This document shows, in pieces, positions 47,442 through 56,914 of a stretch of DNA of 64,000 nucleotides. The translations under genes and the position numbers were made by a program. The stretch comes from Chelativorans salis (GTDB taxonomy: Bacteria > Pseudomonadota > Alphaproteobacteria > Rhizobiales > Rhizobiaceae): assembly GCF_025336525.1 (NCBI RefSeq), contig NZ_JAOCZP010000005.1, positions 348,937 through 412,936 on the forward strand, given 5' to 3'. The notes beneath the pieces were generated by a model. The model was not told the origin of the DNA, searched no databases, and saw nothing but the letters and a program-made list of their open reading frames with translations. Each line of letters begins with the position of its first letter. Position 1 is the stretch's first letter.

Positions 47442-49466
47442 TTATTCAGGCAAGGCGAATGCGACCAGTGTTTCGCCGATTTCAATACCCAAGGAGGGAT
47501 GCCCGCCTGCGGCGATGACGACGTACTGTCGCCCGCCGACTGCATAGGTCATCGGGGTGGCTTGACCCCCGTTGGGCAGATCCCCAGCCCATAATTCCTC
47601 GCCGGTCCTGGCATCGAAGGCGCGCAACAGGTTGTCCATCGTCGCGCCGATGAAAACGAGGCCACCCGCGGTGACGAGCGGGCCTCCAAAATTCGGCGTT
47701 CCGAATGGAAACGCCATGCCGAAGGGCGCGAGTTCCTTCGTGTTACCGAGTGTTGTTTCCCATGCCATTTCACCCGCCTCTAAATCGACGGCCGCCAAGG
47801 CTCCCCAAGGTGGGCTGTTGCAAAGCATGTCAAGCGGAGAGGTTAAAAGTTCCCGCCTCATGCCGTAGGGAGCGCCCCGCATGGGCGAAATCTCCATATC
47901 AGGCTCAGCGGCCCTACGGCGTTCCACTTCCTCGGCGGGAAACAGCGTCACCAGGTTTATGGCGCGGCTGGTGTTTATGAAAATGCGGTTTGTATCCGGC
48001 TCGACGGCGACACCGCCCCAGTTTGCGCCACCGCCGCCGAACGGAACCAGCAGCGTGCCGCCGTCCGTGCTGGGCGGAGTGAATATGCCCTCGTTGCGGG
48101 AAGCCGAACGGATTGCCCGGCGGCACGCGATCTTGTCCCAGACCATCAGGCCGAAAGCGTCTTCCTCATTGACGCTGTGAGGGACGAGGATCGGTTGACC
48201 AATGGAGAAGGGCTGTGTCGGAGACGCCCATTCGCCGTCGACATCGCTTCGCGGCACCGGACGCTCTTCGACCGGTGTGAGCGGCTCACCTGTCTCGCGA
48301 TCGAGGACGAAGAGAAACCCGGTCTTAGTCGCAAAGACCAGCGCGGCAACGGCGCGCCCGTCCCTTCGGAAAGTGATCAGGCTTGGCCCGGCAGGGACAT
48401 CATAGTCCCAAAGGTCATGGTGGACGGTCTGGAAATGCCACACGACTTCGCCGGTGCTGCCCCGCAAGGCCACCATGCTGTTCGCATAGAGATTTGCGCC
48501 CCTGCGCTTCCCGCCATAGAAATCCGGGCTTGGGCTCGAGGTCGGCAAGAACACGAGGTCGCGCTCGGTGTCCACGGTGATGGAGCCCCAGACATTCGCC
48601 TGCCCCGTTGTTGCGGCGCTATCGCCTTCCCAGGTCGGGCTGGCGACCGGATCGAACCCGCGTGGAATGGGGTCGAACTGCCATTCTTCAACGCCCGTGC
48701 GCGCATTGAAAGCCCGCACCGTGCCCTCAGGGCCGAAGGTCCGCCCGTTATCCCCGCTCGCCGACCCCACTACAACGACGTCTCCCACGACCGCGGGTGC
48801 CGACGTGAATTGAAGCTCCCATTCCCGCAGTTCCGGTCGATCGAGACCCACCCGCACCTGCCCTTGCTCGCCGAAGCTGGCGCATGGGTCTCCGCTTGCG
48901 GCGTCCAGCGCGATAACGCGCCTGTCCGTCGTCGCCACAAAAAGCCGATCTCGGCAAGCGGCGTCCTCGTCGGCCTCGACATCTCTCCACTGCGCCAGCC
49001 CGCGGCAATTGAAGTCTTCGCCGGGCACTTCCTCGGGGAACCGCACATCAGGTTCGTAAGCCCAACGTTCGGCGCCAGTGGCGGGGTTGAGAGCGATCAC
49101 GCGGCTGAAAGGGGTGCAGAAGACCAGATTGCCGACCGCGAGAATCGGTGTTGCCTGAAACCTGCCGTATTGAGCCCATCGACCGCGGCGCTGGAGCTCG
49201 CCCGTCCTGTAAGTCCAGGCGACTTCCAGATGACCGACATTTTCGGTCGTAATCTGTCGGATGCCGGAATGGCGCGTTTGGCCGGGATCACTGCCATAGG
49301 AACCCCACGAAAAGTCATCCGCCGCAAGCTGCACCTCAATTGGGGGGAGCGCACGCTGTTGTTGGGGCGGAACATAACGATTGAGCCAGACAAATCCGCC
49401 GAACGCCCCGGCTCCTGCGATAGCTAACACCGCAACGGCAACCAGGATTCTCGCAACTGTTCTCAT
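47442..49466 (-). CDS. PQQ-dependent dehydrogenase (membrane-anchored quinoprotein)
   Basis: The 674 residues have one N-terminal membrane helix (ILVAVAVLAIAGAGAFGGFVWL) and then an eight-bladed propeller domain. Propeller motifs include YGSDPGQTRHSGIRQI, EVAWTYRTGE, TTDRRVIALDAASG, FQTVHHDLWDYDVPAGP, a kinase-like FVLDRETGEPL and TAGGLVFIGATMDNLLRAFD. It resembles membrane glucose/quinate dehydrogenases but has one helix instead of the usual five. It oxidises a sugar or alcohol in the periplasm and passes electrons to quinone. No pqq biosynthesis genes lie in the window. Confidence 0.9.
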   Translation of the reverse strand: MRTVARILVAVAVLAIAGAGAFGGFVWLNRYVPPQQQRALPPIEVQLAADDFSWGSYGSDPGQTRHSGIRQITTENVGHLEVAWTYRTGELQRRGRWAQYGRFQATPILAVGNLVFCTPFSRVIALNPATGAERWAYEPDVRFPEEVPGEDFNCRGLAQWRDVEADEDAACRDRLFVATTDRRVIALDAASGDPCASFGEQGQVRVGLDRPELREWELQFTSAPAVVGDVVVVGSASGDNGRTFGPEGTVRAFNARTGVEEWQFDPIPRGFDPVASPTWEGDSAATTGQANVWGSITVDTERDLVFLPTSSPSPDFYGGKRRGANLYANSMVALRGSTGEVVWHFQTVHHDLWDYDVPAGPSLITFRRDGRAVAALVFATKTGFLFVLDRETGEPLTPVEERPVPRSDVDGEWASPTQPFSIGQPILVPHSVNEEDAFGLMVWDKIACRRAIRSASRNEGIFTPPSTDGGTLLVPFGGGGANWGGVAVEPDTNRIFINTSRAINLVTLFPAEEVERRRAAEPDMEISPMRGAPYGMRRELLTSPLDMLCNSPPWGALAAVDLEAGEMAWETTLGNTKELAPFGMAFPFGTPNFGGPLVTAGGLVFIGATMDNLLRAFDARTGEELWAGDLPNGGQATPMTYAVGGRQYVVIAAGGHPSLGIEIGETLVAFALPE

Positions 49467-49748
49467 AGGTATTCTCGCTCACGCACTATTGGATAGGCGA
49501 ATTGGCGCGCATATCCATGAACGCGAAGCTCCGCGACAAGAAGCGCGTCGACGTCCTGCTCGGCGCGGCTGCTCGGGGACAGAAGCATTTTACTGCGTTC
49601 TAAGCCTCTCTTTGCTTGATGCTAAGCAGCGCCTTAAGCTGATTTCCGAGCGCACATAGCCTCTTGGAGAAGGGTGTGTGGGATGGCCAAGCGTACCGCG
49701 CTCTAGCGTGCTCAACTCGACACGATCATAGAACCAAGGATGCAGAAG

Positions 49749-50585
49749 CTACAATGCCAATACTGGGAGGTTGGCCCCTTCTTCATGGTACGCAGTGTTC
49801 CTGAGGCCGAGAAGACTGACTGATGGCGGTGCACCGAAAGTCCGACGGAAATCATTGGTGAAATGGGCTTGGTCCGCAAAGCCCGCTGCATGGGCGGCTG
49901 TTGTAAAATTGCTTCCGTTCGCAATCTCGCTTATGGCTACGCGCATTCGGTTCCAAGCCCGGTAGCGACGGAAAGGCACGCCCACCTCCCGAGTGAACAT
50001 TCGCTGAAACTGGGACGCGGATAAACCCGCGTTCCTTGCCAGCTTCATCACGGGCGTCAGCTCGTCTGAGTGCATTCGCAGGTAATCAGCGGCCGCAGAA
50101 ACACGCGGATCCATGCGCTTGGCGGCTCGCAGTTTGGAATAGGCGAGTAGGTCGTCTAGTGCTTGGCCGGCCCATCTTGCGCTGGCACTGTCCTCCCACA
50201 GCTCACGCATGATGGAGAACTCGCCGCTACGGCCAACAAGGACGCCGTCCACTTCCCAACTATCGCCGGATAGTGGCACGAGCGCGTCGACACCACCGAC
50301 ACTTGGCTCAACATAAAAGACCGCCAATGGATAACCGGCGAGATCAAGTTCGTGAAGCACTCCGGCGGGAATGACGGCTGTGCGGCACCAATGCCAACGA
50401 CCCCCGTGGATTCGCAACCCGAATTTGCTGTACATTCCGGCCAGGTAAACGGGCGCCCCATGCTGATGAAGCCTATTGTATTCAAGCGGCCCTACGAAAA
50501 AGGTGCGCATTTCGTCCACATGCCAAAAGGGGCGGAGCGCTGGACTTACGGCAGCACGTTCGTACAAGCCATCTGGAGCAGGCAC
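49749..50585 (-). CDS. AraC-family transcriptional regulator
   Basis: GTG 50585 follows AGGGAGG with seven-base spacing. The 278 residues have an N-terminal cupin-type AraC ligand domain (EYNRLHQHGAPVYLAGM) and a C-terminal double helix-turn-helix (LARNAGLSASQFQRMFTREVG, HAAGFADQAHFTNDFRRTFG). It is divergent from the metallo-hydrolase gene, which it likely regulates. Confidence 0.92.
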   Translation of the reverse strand: MPAPDGLYERAAVSPALRPFWHVDEMRTFFVGPLEYNRLHQHGAPVYLAGMYSKFGLRIHGGRWHWCRTAVIPAGVLHELDLAGYPLAVFYVEPSVGGVDALVPLSGDSWEVDGVLVGRSGEFSIMRELWEDSASARWAGQALDDLLAYSKLRAAKRMDPRVSAAADYLRMHSDELTPVMKLARNAGLSASQFQRMFTREVGVPFRRYRAWNRMRVAISEIANGSNFTTAAHAAGFADQAHFTNDFRRTFGAPPSVSLLGLRNTAYHEEGANLPVLAL

Positions 50586-50743
50586 AGCTAACCTCCCTTT
50601 GCTTGCGACCGCCGGGCCCTCATCCCGGTCGCAGCACGCAGTGTAAGCGAACCGTGCAGAAATAGAATGGCAGCACGGTCAGGCACTTTGCCAGCAAGTG
50701 GAACCGCACTAGCAGGGATCAGTGGCTACGGAGGATACCGCAC

Positions 50744-51751
50744 ATGCTTCTACCTCGCTCGACCTTATCTCGACGAAAAGTTATCGCCTCGGCTGCTACG
50801 TTGACAGCAGCTCCGGCGATATTCGGTCTGTTCGCGTCGGCAGCACATGGCGCCGCAATGCCGCTTGGTCCGTCAATGCCCACCCACTATCGGTTCAAAC
50901 TCGGCGAGTTCGAAGTAACCAATATTCTCGATGCCGGCGCAGTGATCGATGGACCCTGGCCGATCGTAGGGCAAGATCGACCGCAGGCGGAAATCGAAGA
51001 GCTGATGCGCCAGAGCCTGCTTCCCGAAAGTAAGTTCCAGCCCGGCTTCACTCCCACGATCGTGAACACCGGCAAACGGCTCATTCTTTTTGATACCGGT
51101 AACGGTGCGGATGGCTTCGTCCCGCGGCCGCATGGCGGCTGGCTTGCGAACCTGCTGGACTCAGCCGGGTTTGCCGCCGAGCAGATCGACCTCGTGGTCC
51201 TGACCCATGCGCACCCCGATCATATTGGTGGCTTGATGGAGGGGGGAGAACCGCTGTTTCCCAATGCTCGATATGTAATTGGAGATGCGGAGTTCGATTT
51301 TTGGTCGTCCGAGGATCGTCTCGCTGCAGCTCCCGACGACAACGAACATATGTCGGCCAGACTCTTCGCGACGAACGTTGCTCCTTTGGCCGAACGTATA
51401 AGCTTTATCAAACCAGGTGACGAGGTTGCCCCCGGCATTCACGCCGTTGAAGCCTACGGACACACCCCAGGACACTTAGCCTTCCACATTGAAAGCCAGG
51501 GCAAGCAGCTGTTCGTGTGGGGTGATTGCGCACATCACGAGGTAGCATCGCTAGCGCACCCCGAGTGGCATGCCTTCTTTGATATGGATAAAGCGAAGGG
51601 TGCGGAAACCAGACGGCGCATTTACGATATGGTTGCGACTGACCGGCTTCCCGTCGCTGGCTACCACACGTCGTTCCCTTCCCTTGGGTTTGTCGAGAAA
51701 AAGGATGGAGGCTACCGCTGGCTGCCGATTTCCTATCAGCTCAATTTATAG
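50744..51751 (+). CDS. Tat-exported metallo-beta-lactamase-fold hydrolase
   Basis: GGAGG nine bases before ATG 50744 supports the start. The 335 residues open with a twin-arginine signal (SRRKVIAS, then a hydrophobic stretch to AAHGAA), so it is folded before export. The zinc motif THAHPDHIGG and later GHTPGHLAFH, WGDCAHHEV and AGYHTSFPS supply the metal ligands. It is in the methyl-parathion-hydrolase/lactonase branch of the MBL fold; the substrate cannot be read. The divergent AraC gene is the likely regulator. Confidence 0.9.
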   Translation: MLLPRSTLSRRKVIASAATLTAAPAIFGLFASAAHGAAMPLGPSMPTHYRFKLGEFEVTNILDAGAVIDGPWPIVGQDRPQAEIEELMRQSLLPESKFQPGFTPTIVNTGKRLILFDTGNGADGFVPRPHGGWLANLLDSAGFAAEQIDLVVLTHAHPDHIGGLMEGGEPLFPNARYVIGDAEFDFWSSEDRLAAAPDDNEHMSARLFATNVAPLAERISFIKPGDEVAPGIHAVEAYGHTPGHLAFHIESQGKQLFVWGDCAHHEVASLAHPEWHAFFDMDKAKGAETRRRIYDMVATDRLPVAGYHTSFPSLGFVEKKDGGYRWLPISYQLNL

Positions 51752-52161
51752 ATCTTACTCGATCCCGTACCGCAGGTTCATACTGTGAAAGTCCTTCATA
51801 GTTCTCCTTCGGCCACAATTAGCAAAGAGGAGAACGAAAGGTCGAATGGGGCCGGAAGGGGACTGGCAGCTTCCGGTGTCCGGAACGGGGATAGCGGACG
51901 TTCGAGCCGCCTTGTGCAGCCTCAATAATCCCCGCCGCATCGCAACCCGCTAGGACGGGCTGGCCGGTGTACCTGGCCAAGCCAGGCGGAAGGTTCCCGG
52001 CATCGTCTTGCAAGAGACGCCTGCCGGCTGTTCGGCGTTGTCCACGGTCGGCGAGATTTCGGTGAGAAGGAACTCACTTTCGTTTTTCGAAGATTGACAT
52101 ATTTTCATTGAAGGATGATCGCGCTGCCGCTAGACGTCCCGAAAAATGAGCACTTGCGCAG
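51752..52161. other. Intergenic region upstream of the cold-shock gene
   Basis: No gene is supported here. Near 52095 lies TTGACA followed by an AT-rich stretch, a possible promoter giving a short leader for the cold-shock gene. Confidence 0.4.
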
Positions 52162-52773
52162 ATGGCCAGACACCGTAGTGACAAGAGGGGTTCCCAAAGG
52201 GGCGAATGGGGCGATGAAGGCCCCGGCGATTTCCAGGAGCCCAGCTTCTTCAGCCGCCGGCCGGAACCGGTTCGGTCGGTAACAGCCCAGCCCGATCCTG
52301 TTGAAGCTGACGTGCTTTGGTTCAACGCTTCGAAGGGATTTGGTTTTGTTCAGCCGCTGGGCGGCGATAAGGCCTTCCTTCACGTCAAGCAGTTGGCAGC
52401 TGCCGGTCTCAGCGACATCGCTGAAGGCGCTCGACTTCGCGTCGTCATCGAACCCGGCCCGAAAGGGTTGAACGTCACCAGGGTTATGGAAGTACTGTCG
52501 ACGCCTTCCGCCCCAGCCGGACGACAGGAACGACACCGGGCTTCAGCCAGCCATGATGCCACGGAAGACGAGGCTTCTGGCACGGTCAAATGGTACAATG
52601 CCGTGAAGGGGTTTGGCTTCATCAGACGCTTCGACGGGGGTCCCGACATCTTCGTTCATGCAACGGCGCTGAGCCGATCGGGCATCACCACCCTGGAAGA
52701 AGGCCAGGCAGTGACTGTCCGTTATGTCGAAGGGAAGAAGGGGCCGGAGGCGAGGGCGCTAGACCTGACCTAA
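52162..52773 (+). CDS. Double cold-shock-domain protein
   Basis: The 203-residue protein has two CSDs joined by a charged linker. The first (about 50-115) has WFNASKGFGFVQPLGGDKAFLHV; the second (about 138-200) has GTVKWYNAVKGFGFIRRF and DIFVHATALSRSG, both with the RNP1 aromatic core. The N-terminal 45 residues are hydrophilic. Such tandem CSPs are common in rhizobia and bind single-stranded RNA or DNA. Confidence 0.93.
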   Translation: MARHRSDKRGSQRGEWGDEGPGDFQEPSFFSRRPEPVRSVTAQPDPVEADVLWFNASKGFGFVQPLGGDKAFLHVKQLAAAGLSDIAEGARLRVVIEPGPKGLNVTRVMEVLSTPSAPAGRQERHRASASHDATEDEASGTVKWYNAVKGFGFIRRFDGGPDIFVHATALSRSGITTLEEGQAVTVRYVEGKKGPEARALDLT

Positions 52774-53005
52774 TTGCTGCTGACCTCATCAACCGTGCGG
52801 TCGGCCCCGTTGGGCACATATCCATCTTGAAGCTTCCACGGAGGTTGCATGATTAGCGCATGACGGCCGTTCCGCATCCCAGCCTCAGGCTCCAAGAGCT
52901 ATTCACGGCTTGTCCAAGCTGGGCCGGAAGTGGTCCGTCGGCTTTCGTGATGGTGCTGCCGACAAGCGGCCGTTCCGCCGACGGGACGAAGCAACTGGGT
53001 TGTTC

Positions 53006-53824
53006 CTATGGCGACTCGCGAGGAACGAGCCGGGCGTGGAAGATGCGGCCATCGGTTATGAAGTGGGTTCCCACCGGTTCGCCTGCTTCGATATAGCGTT
53101 CCTCCGCGATGCAGCCGGAGCCATGAAGCGTGGCCACGATATGCTCGCGCTCGGAATCTGCATCGCGGTCCACCCTATGCGAAATCTGCCACGTCATGGA
53201 TTGCAGGCCGAAGCCGGTATCGGTCGTGCCAGCGCCGACCCAGATATGTGATTGCGACGGATCGATGCGCAGTCTCCGCGTCCAGTATGCAAGATCGCTG
53301 ACTCCGAATTCAGGGTCGATGTTTGCCGCCCAGAAGCGGATGTGATGCCTCTTCCTCGGGCTGTCGCCGACGTCTTCTTGGAAGCCGATGTCCTGCCTGC
53401 GGCCGAACAGATAGAGCGCGCTGAACGGGGCGGTAGGATAGGAACGATCGAGAATGAAGCTGACCACCATTCTCGCGGCAGAGCGAATTGTCAGTGTATC
53501 CGCAACGTGCCAGCCTGCCGCCGCAAATGCTGAGCGAAGCTGCTCCTGCGAGCCGACCAGGACGACATTGACGGGATCTGCGGGAAGGCCATCCGCTGCG
53601 CGCGTGACTCTCGGGATACGGTTGCGGCGGAGAACTGCCACGCTCGCATGAATGACCGGCGGCAGGACCACATAGGCAGCGAGGGCGTAGGTAAGCAGCA
53701 ATGCAGCAAAGACAGGGACCCGCTGGTCAATTCGTTCGAAGATCTGGGTGACGATGAACCATAGCGTCACTGAGGCGATCAGGAAGATGAGGACGCGTTG
53801 TATCCATCGGGCGAGGCGGGTCAT
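53006..53824 (-). CDS. Membrane protein with LssY C-terminal-like domain
   Basis: ATG 53824 gives 272 residues; a GTG two codons earlier is possible. Two membrane helices fill the first 70 residues. The LssY_C domain follows: VNVVLVGSQEQLRSAFAAAGW, YLFGRRQDIGFQE, RKRHHIRFW, IWVGAGTTDTGF and HIVATLHGSG. The domain is found alone or next to phosphatase and DedA-type proteins, and its role is unknown. No obvious operon partner is present. Confidence 0.82.
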   Translation of the reverse strand: MTRLARWIQRVLIFLIASVTLWFIVTQIFERIDQRVPVFAALLLTYALAAYVVLPPVIHASVAVLRRNRIPRVTRAADGLPADPVNVVLVGSQEQLRSAFAAAGWHVADTLTIRSAARMVVSFILDRSYPTAPFSALYLFGRRQDIGFQEDVGDSPRKRHHIRFWAANIDPEFGVSDLAYWTRRLRIDPSQSHIWVGAGTTDTGFGLQSMTWQISHRVDRDADSEREHIVATLHGSGCIAEERYIEAGEPVGTHFITDGRIFHARLVPRESP

Positions 53825-53937
53825 GGGCACATCATAAGCGTCAAAGCCTCGCCAGCGGTAGCCGGCGGGGCACCCACGTCGGCGCCCGCCGCCTTGCTGT
53901 CACTGGCGTCGGACAGGAGCCCGCAGCATTCCTGCCG

Positions 53938-54687
53938 TCATGCAGCAAGGGCCATCGCATCGGCGCCTGCAGCCTGGCGCAAGGGGCAGTCCGGTTCGGT
54001 CACTGCCCGCCAAATGGCTGCAACGACCTCCTCCGGCTCGGTGACCTTTGCGTCCGCTGCCGCTGTGTGGGCGGCAAAGACCTGTTTGGCAATGGGGTCA
54101 TAGGCTTCGGGAATGCCTCCCGCCTCTGCCATCTTGCCGCGTGCGTTAGCCCCGAAACGGGTCCCCGGGGCCTGGCCGGGCAGGACCAGCCGCGTGCGGA
54201 TGCCGAAGGGCTCGAGCTCCAGCGCGAGGCATTCGGTGAAGGCATTCACAGCAGCCTTGCTGGCCGTATAGATCGGCAGCAGCGGCAGCGCCTTCAGCGT
54301 CGTGCTGGAGGAAACATTGACGATCGCCCCCGCTCCGCGCGCCCGGAACTGAGGTAGCACGGCGCGGGTCATCTCGAACGTGCCGAAAGTGTTGGTCTCG
54401 AAAACTTCGCGGATCGTCTCTTCCGGCGTGCCTTCCAGTGGACCCATCCAGCCGATGCCCGCATTGTTTACGAGGGCGTCGATCGGACCTGCCGCCTCGA
54501 CCACGCGGCTGATCGCATCGCGCTCGGTCACGTCGAGTTGCAGGATGCGCAGCCGATCGGAGGCGGGCAAGACATCTTCGCGCGGGCTGCGCATCGTGGC
54601 GACGACCGACCAGCCCTGGTCGATGAAATGGCGCGCGGTCTCCAGCCCGAAGCCAGAGGAACATCCGGTGATCATCACGGTATTCAT
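53938..54687 (-). CDS. Short-chain dehydrogenase/reductase
   Basis: A classical SDR of 249 residues with cofactor motif TGCSSGFG, NNAGIG, the catalytic Ser in NVSSSTTLKA and YTASKAAVNAF (YxxxK). The alcohol or ketone substrate is unknown. It is divergent from an AraC regulator at 54783, the common layout of a regulator and its target. Confidence 0.93.
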   Translation of the reverse strand: MNTVMITGCSSGFGLETARHFIDQGWSVVATMRSPREDVLPASDRLRILQLDVTERDAISRVVEAAGPIDALVNNAGIGWMGPLEGTPEETIREVFETNTFGTFEMTRAVLPQFRARGAGAIVNVSSSTTLKALPLLPIYTASKAAVNAFTECLALELEPFGIRTRLVLPGQAPGTRFGANARGKMAEAGGIPEAYDPIAKQVFAAHTAAADAKVTEPEEVVAAIWRAVTEPDCPLRQAAGADAMALAA

Positions 54688-54720
54688 GATCGTGTCTCCT
54701 TTCTTGAATGCCTAAGGATA

Positions 54721-54749
54721 TCGACCTTGCGGCGCGAACTTTCTATAAT
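54721..54749 (+). promoter_or_regulatory. Sigma-70-type promoter of the AraC gene
   Basis: TCGACC (54721-54726) and a perfect TATAAT (54744-54749) are 17 bp apart. Transcription from here would start near 54757, which rules out the earliest in-frame start codons of the AraC gene. Confidence 0.6.
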
Positions 54750-54782
54750 CAAATGTCCACAGTTGTTTATCGAAAGTCCGAA

Positions 54783-55679
54783 ATGTCAGATCCACTCTCC
54801 GAAGTGATTGCCCTTTTGCGTCCGCGCGCGCCCTTTTCGAAGCTGGTGGACGCTTCCGGCGCCTGGCGCGTGCGGCGGACCGAGGTGGGACAGGTCTACT
54901 ACTGCCTGCTTCTTGCCGGCCGGGCGCGTCTCGAAGTGGACGGCAAGCCGCCGATGGACCTTTGCCAAGGCGATTTCGTGCTGGTGCCAGCGGTGCAGGG
55001 GTTTTCCATGTCGAGTGCCGATCCCGTGCCGCCGCCTGGGTTGGAAAGCCATCCCTTGATCCGTCCGGACGGATCAGTGCGGATCGGGCCGGAGGATGCG
55101 CCTGTCGAGGTGCAGCAGCTCATCGGTTATTGTAGCTTCGGCGCTCCGGATGCAGAGCTGCTGGTGCCGCTGCTTCCCGATATGGCCGTGGCGCGGGGCG
55201 AGCAGCGTCTTGGCGATCTGGCGCGGCTGGTGCGCGACGAGGCATTGGCGGATCGTCCGGCCCGCGATGTGGTTCTGGAACATCTGCTGCAGGTGCTGCT
55301 TATCGAGGCTCTGCGTTGTTCGTCGGAGACGGGCGCGACGCCGGGCCTGCTGCGCGGCCTGGCGGACGACCGGTTGCGCGGCCCGCTGCGCGCCATCCAC
55401 GCCGCGCCGGACCGTGCATGGAGCGTCGCCGAGCTGGCGCGCGAGGCGGGGCTGTCCCGTTCAGCCTTCTTCACGCGGTTCAACCGGGTGGTGGGCATGG
55501 CGCCGATGGAATACCTGCAAAGCTGGCGGATGACGCTCGCCAAGCACATGCTTAGATCGCGGCAGCACAGCATCGCAGAGATCGCGGCAAAGATCGGATA
55601 TGGCTCGACGAGTGCCTTCAGCTCGGCCTTCTCGCGGCGCATGGGGGCGCCGCCAGCGCAGTACGCCCGCGGTGCATGA
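54783..55679 (+). CDS. AraC-family regulator with cupin_6 domain
   Basis: ATG 54783 gives 298 residues; earlier ATGs at 54708 and 54753 lie before or at the start of the likely transcript. A cupin_6 sensory domain (QVYYCLLLAGRARLEVDGKPPMDL, then DFVLVPAVQGFSM) precedes a double HTH (AELAREAGLSRSAFFTRFNRVVG, EIAAKIGYGSTSAFSSAFSRRMG). It probably controls the adjacent divergent SDR gene. Confidence 0.92.
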   Translation: MSDPLSEVIALLRPRAPFSKLVDASGAWRVRRTEVGQVYYCLLLAGRARLEVDGKPPMDLCQGDFVLVPAVQGFSMSSADPVPPPGLESHPLIRPDGSVRIGPEDAPVEVQQLIGYCSFGAPDAELLVPLLPDMAVARGEQRLGDLARLVRDEALADRPARDVVLEHLLQVLLIEALRCSSETGATPGLLRGLADDRLRGPLRAIHAAPDRAWSVAELAREAGLSRSAFFTRFNRVVGMAPMEYLQSWRMTLAKHMLRSRQHSIAEIAAKIGYGSTSAFSSAFSRRMGAPPAQYARGA

Positions 55680-55963
55680 AGCTGCGAAATCAGGTGTTTT
55701 TAGCTGTGCCAGTTCGGGCCGGATGCCGACTGTCCGGTGGCAGGCAAGGATCTTGGTAAGCGGACATCCGTTCATCGGCTTCTATCCGGCGGCGCCCTCG
55801 GCCTTGCCCCAAGCTATCAGTGAGCTTCCATCCCTGTCCCTGAACGGGTCCGACCAAGACCGCTGAATGGGACTTACGCACCGCCAGAGAACTCCGCACG
55901 CCGCCGGCAGCAAGTGCTCATGCGTATCGGGTATACTGGGCGCCACTTCTAGGGGAGACGGGC

Positions 55964-56440
55964 ATGGGCAAGAACATCGTTATCTTCCGATGGAACTGGG
56001 CAGCGTAGCGGCCTTTTCCTCGATGAGAACCGTAGCAACATCTACAAACTCTACCGGGCGACGCGGTGCGGACCTGACAAGGAAGTCGACCCGGTCGAGC
56101 AGTTGACCTTCTATGATCCGGGCATCGGCACCAGCTCGATCAGCGAGAACTTCTTTCTCCGACTGTACCGCCGCGTCTACAACGTTGTCAGTCAGGCCAC
56201 CGGTCTCGGCCTCACCAGCAATGTCATCGACTGTCATGCGGCGATCATCCGCATGTGGCGCCGGGCGATCGTATCTTCCTTTTTGGATTCAGCCGGGATG
56301 CCTACACTGTCCGGTGCTTGGGTGGCGTACTGGCTTTTTGCGGCGCCCCGACGCAGATGCCGGATGGCAGCCCAGTGCGCCGTCATCAGAAAACTTCGAA
56401 GGCGATCCGGGAGAGCCGCCTAAGCGGAATCATCGCTGCG
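55964..56440 (+). pseudogene. DUF2235 (alpha/beta hydrolase, Tle1-like) pseudogene
   Basis: ATG 55964 reads MGKNIVIF and stops after 14 codons. Adding two bases near 55988 restores the DUF2235 pattern (DGTGQRSGLFLDENRSNIYK, LTFYDPGIGT, YRRVYNVVSQATGLGLTSN). A second frame change near 56255 is needed for PGDRIFLFGFSRDAYTVRC. The nucleophile motif reads GFSRDAY where the family has GFSRGAY. It is cut off after about 160 residues where the next gene begins. Two frameshifts and truncation make it inactive. Confidence 0.8.
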
Positions 56441-56825
56441 AATATCGTCCCCAAACCAATTCAGGCAGGAAGGAAAGTACCACAAGCCCAAAGGTGGTCC
56501 ATAGGGTCAGGCTCAGTCCGTTCGGGCCGAGCGGAACCAGGCCCCAACCGAGGAGGGCAACGACGATCGCCCCGGCCAGCAAGACTGGCCCAGAGAGGTA
56601 GCAGTGCCGGCGGTGGCAGCGCCGGGCATTGAGCACGCAGCCAAGCCCCATCCACGCAAGCGCCGCGGCCCAAACCAGCGCCGCCGCCGGCCGCGAAAGC
56701 GGCAAGAAATCGGTCAGCACGCCGGCGGCAATCGGGATCACCCACCAGATCGCGATGCTGATCGGGCTTCGCGCCCAGTCCATGGCTGACGACTTCGGCA
56801 GCCGTTCGGTTTTGGCCGTGTTCAT
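56430..56825 (-). CDS. Membrane protein of the mercury operon (unknown function)
   Basis: The 131-residue protein has three or four membrane helices around the Cys/His-rich LNARRCHRRHCYLSGP, which could bind metal. It starts 89 bp after merB in the same direction and so is the last gene of the mercury operon. The C..HRRHC pattern fits a thiol-metal role, but this is inference. GC use matches the mer genes. Confidence 0.75.
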   Translation of the reverse strand: MNTAKTERLPKSSAMDWARSPISIAIWWVIPIAAGVLTDFLPLSRPAAALVWAAALAWMGLGCVLNARRCHRRHCYLSGPVLLAGAIVVALLGWGLVPLGPNGLSLTLWTTFGLVVLSFLPELVWGRYSQR

Positions 56826-56914
56826 GGTTATCCTCCGTCACCTCAATGAGGCCGCCAGCTCAATCATTGGCATGCTCTCGTCTCGGCGATGACCGATCCG
56901 GATGGCGCTGGCAG

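Noticed and set aside
48177..49427. 416-codon plus-strand frame inside the PQQ dehydrogenase
   Set aside because: Shadow; the minus strand has propeller repeats and a membrane anchor.
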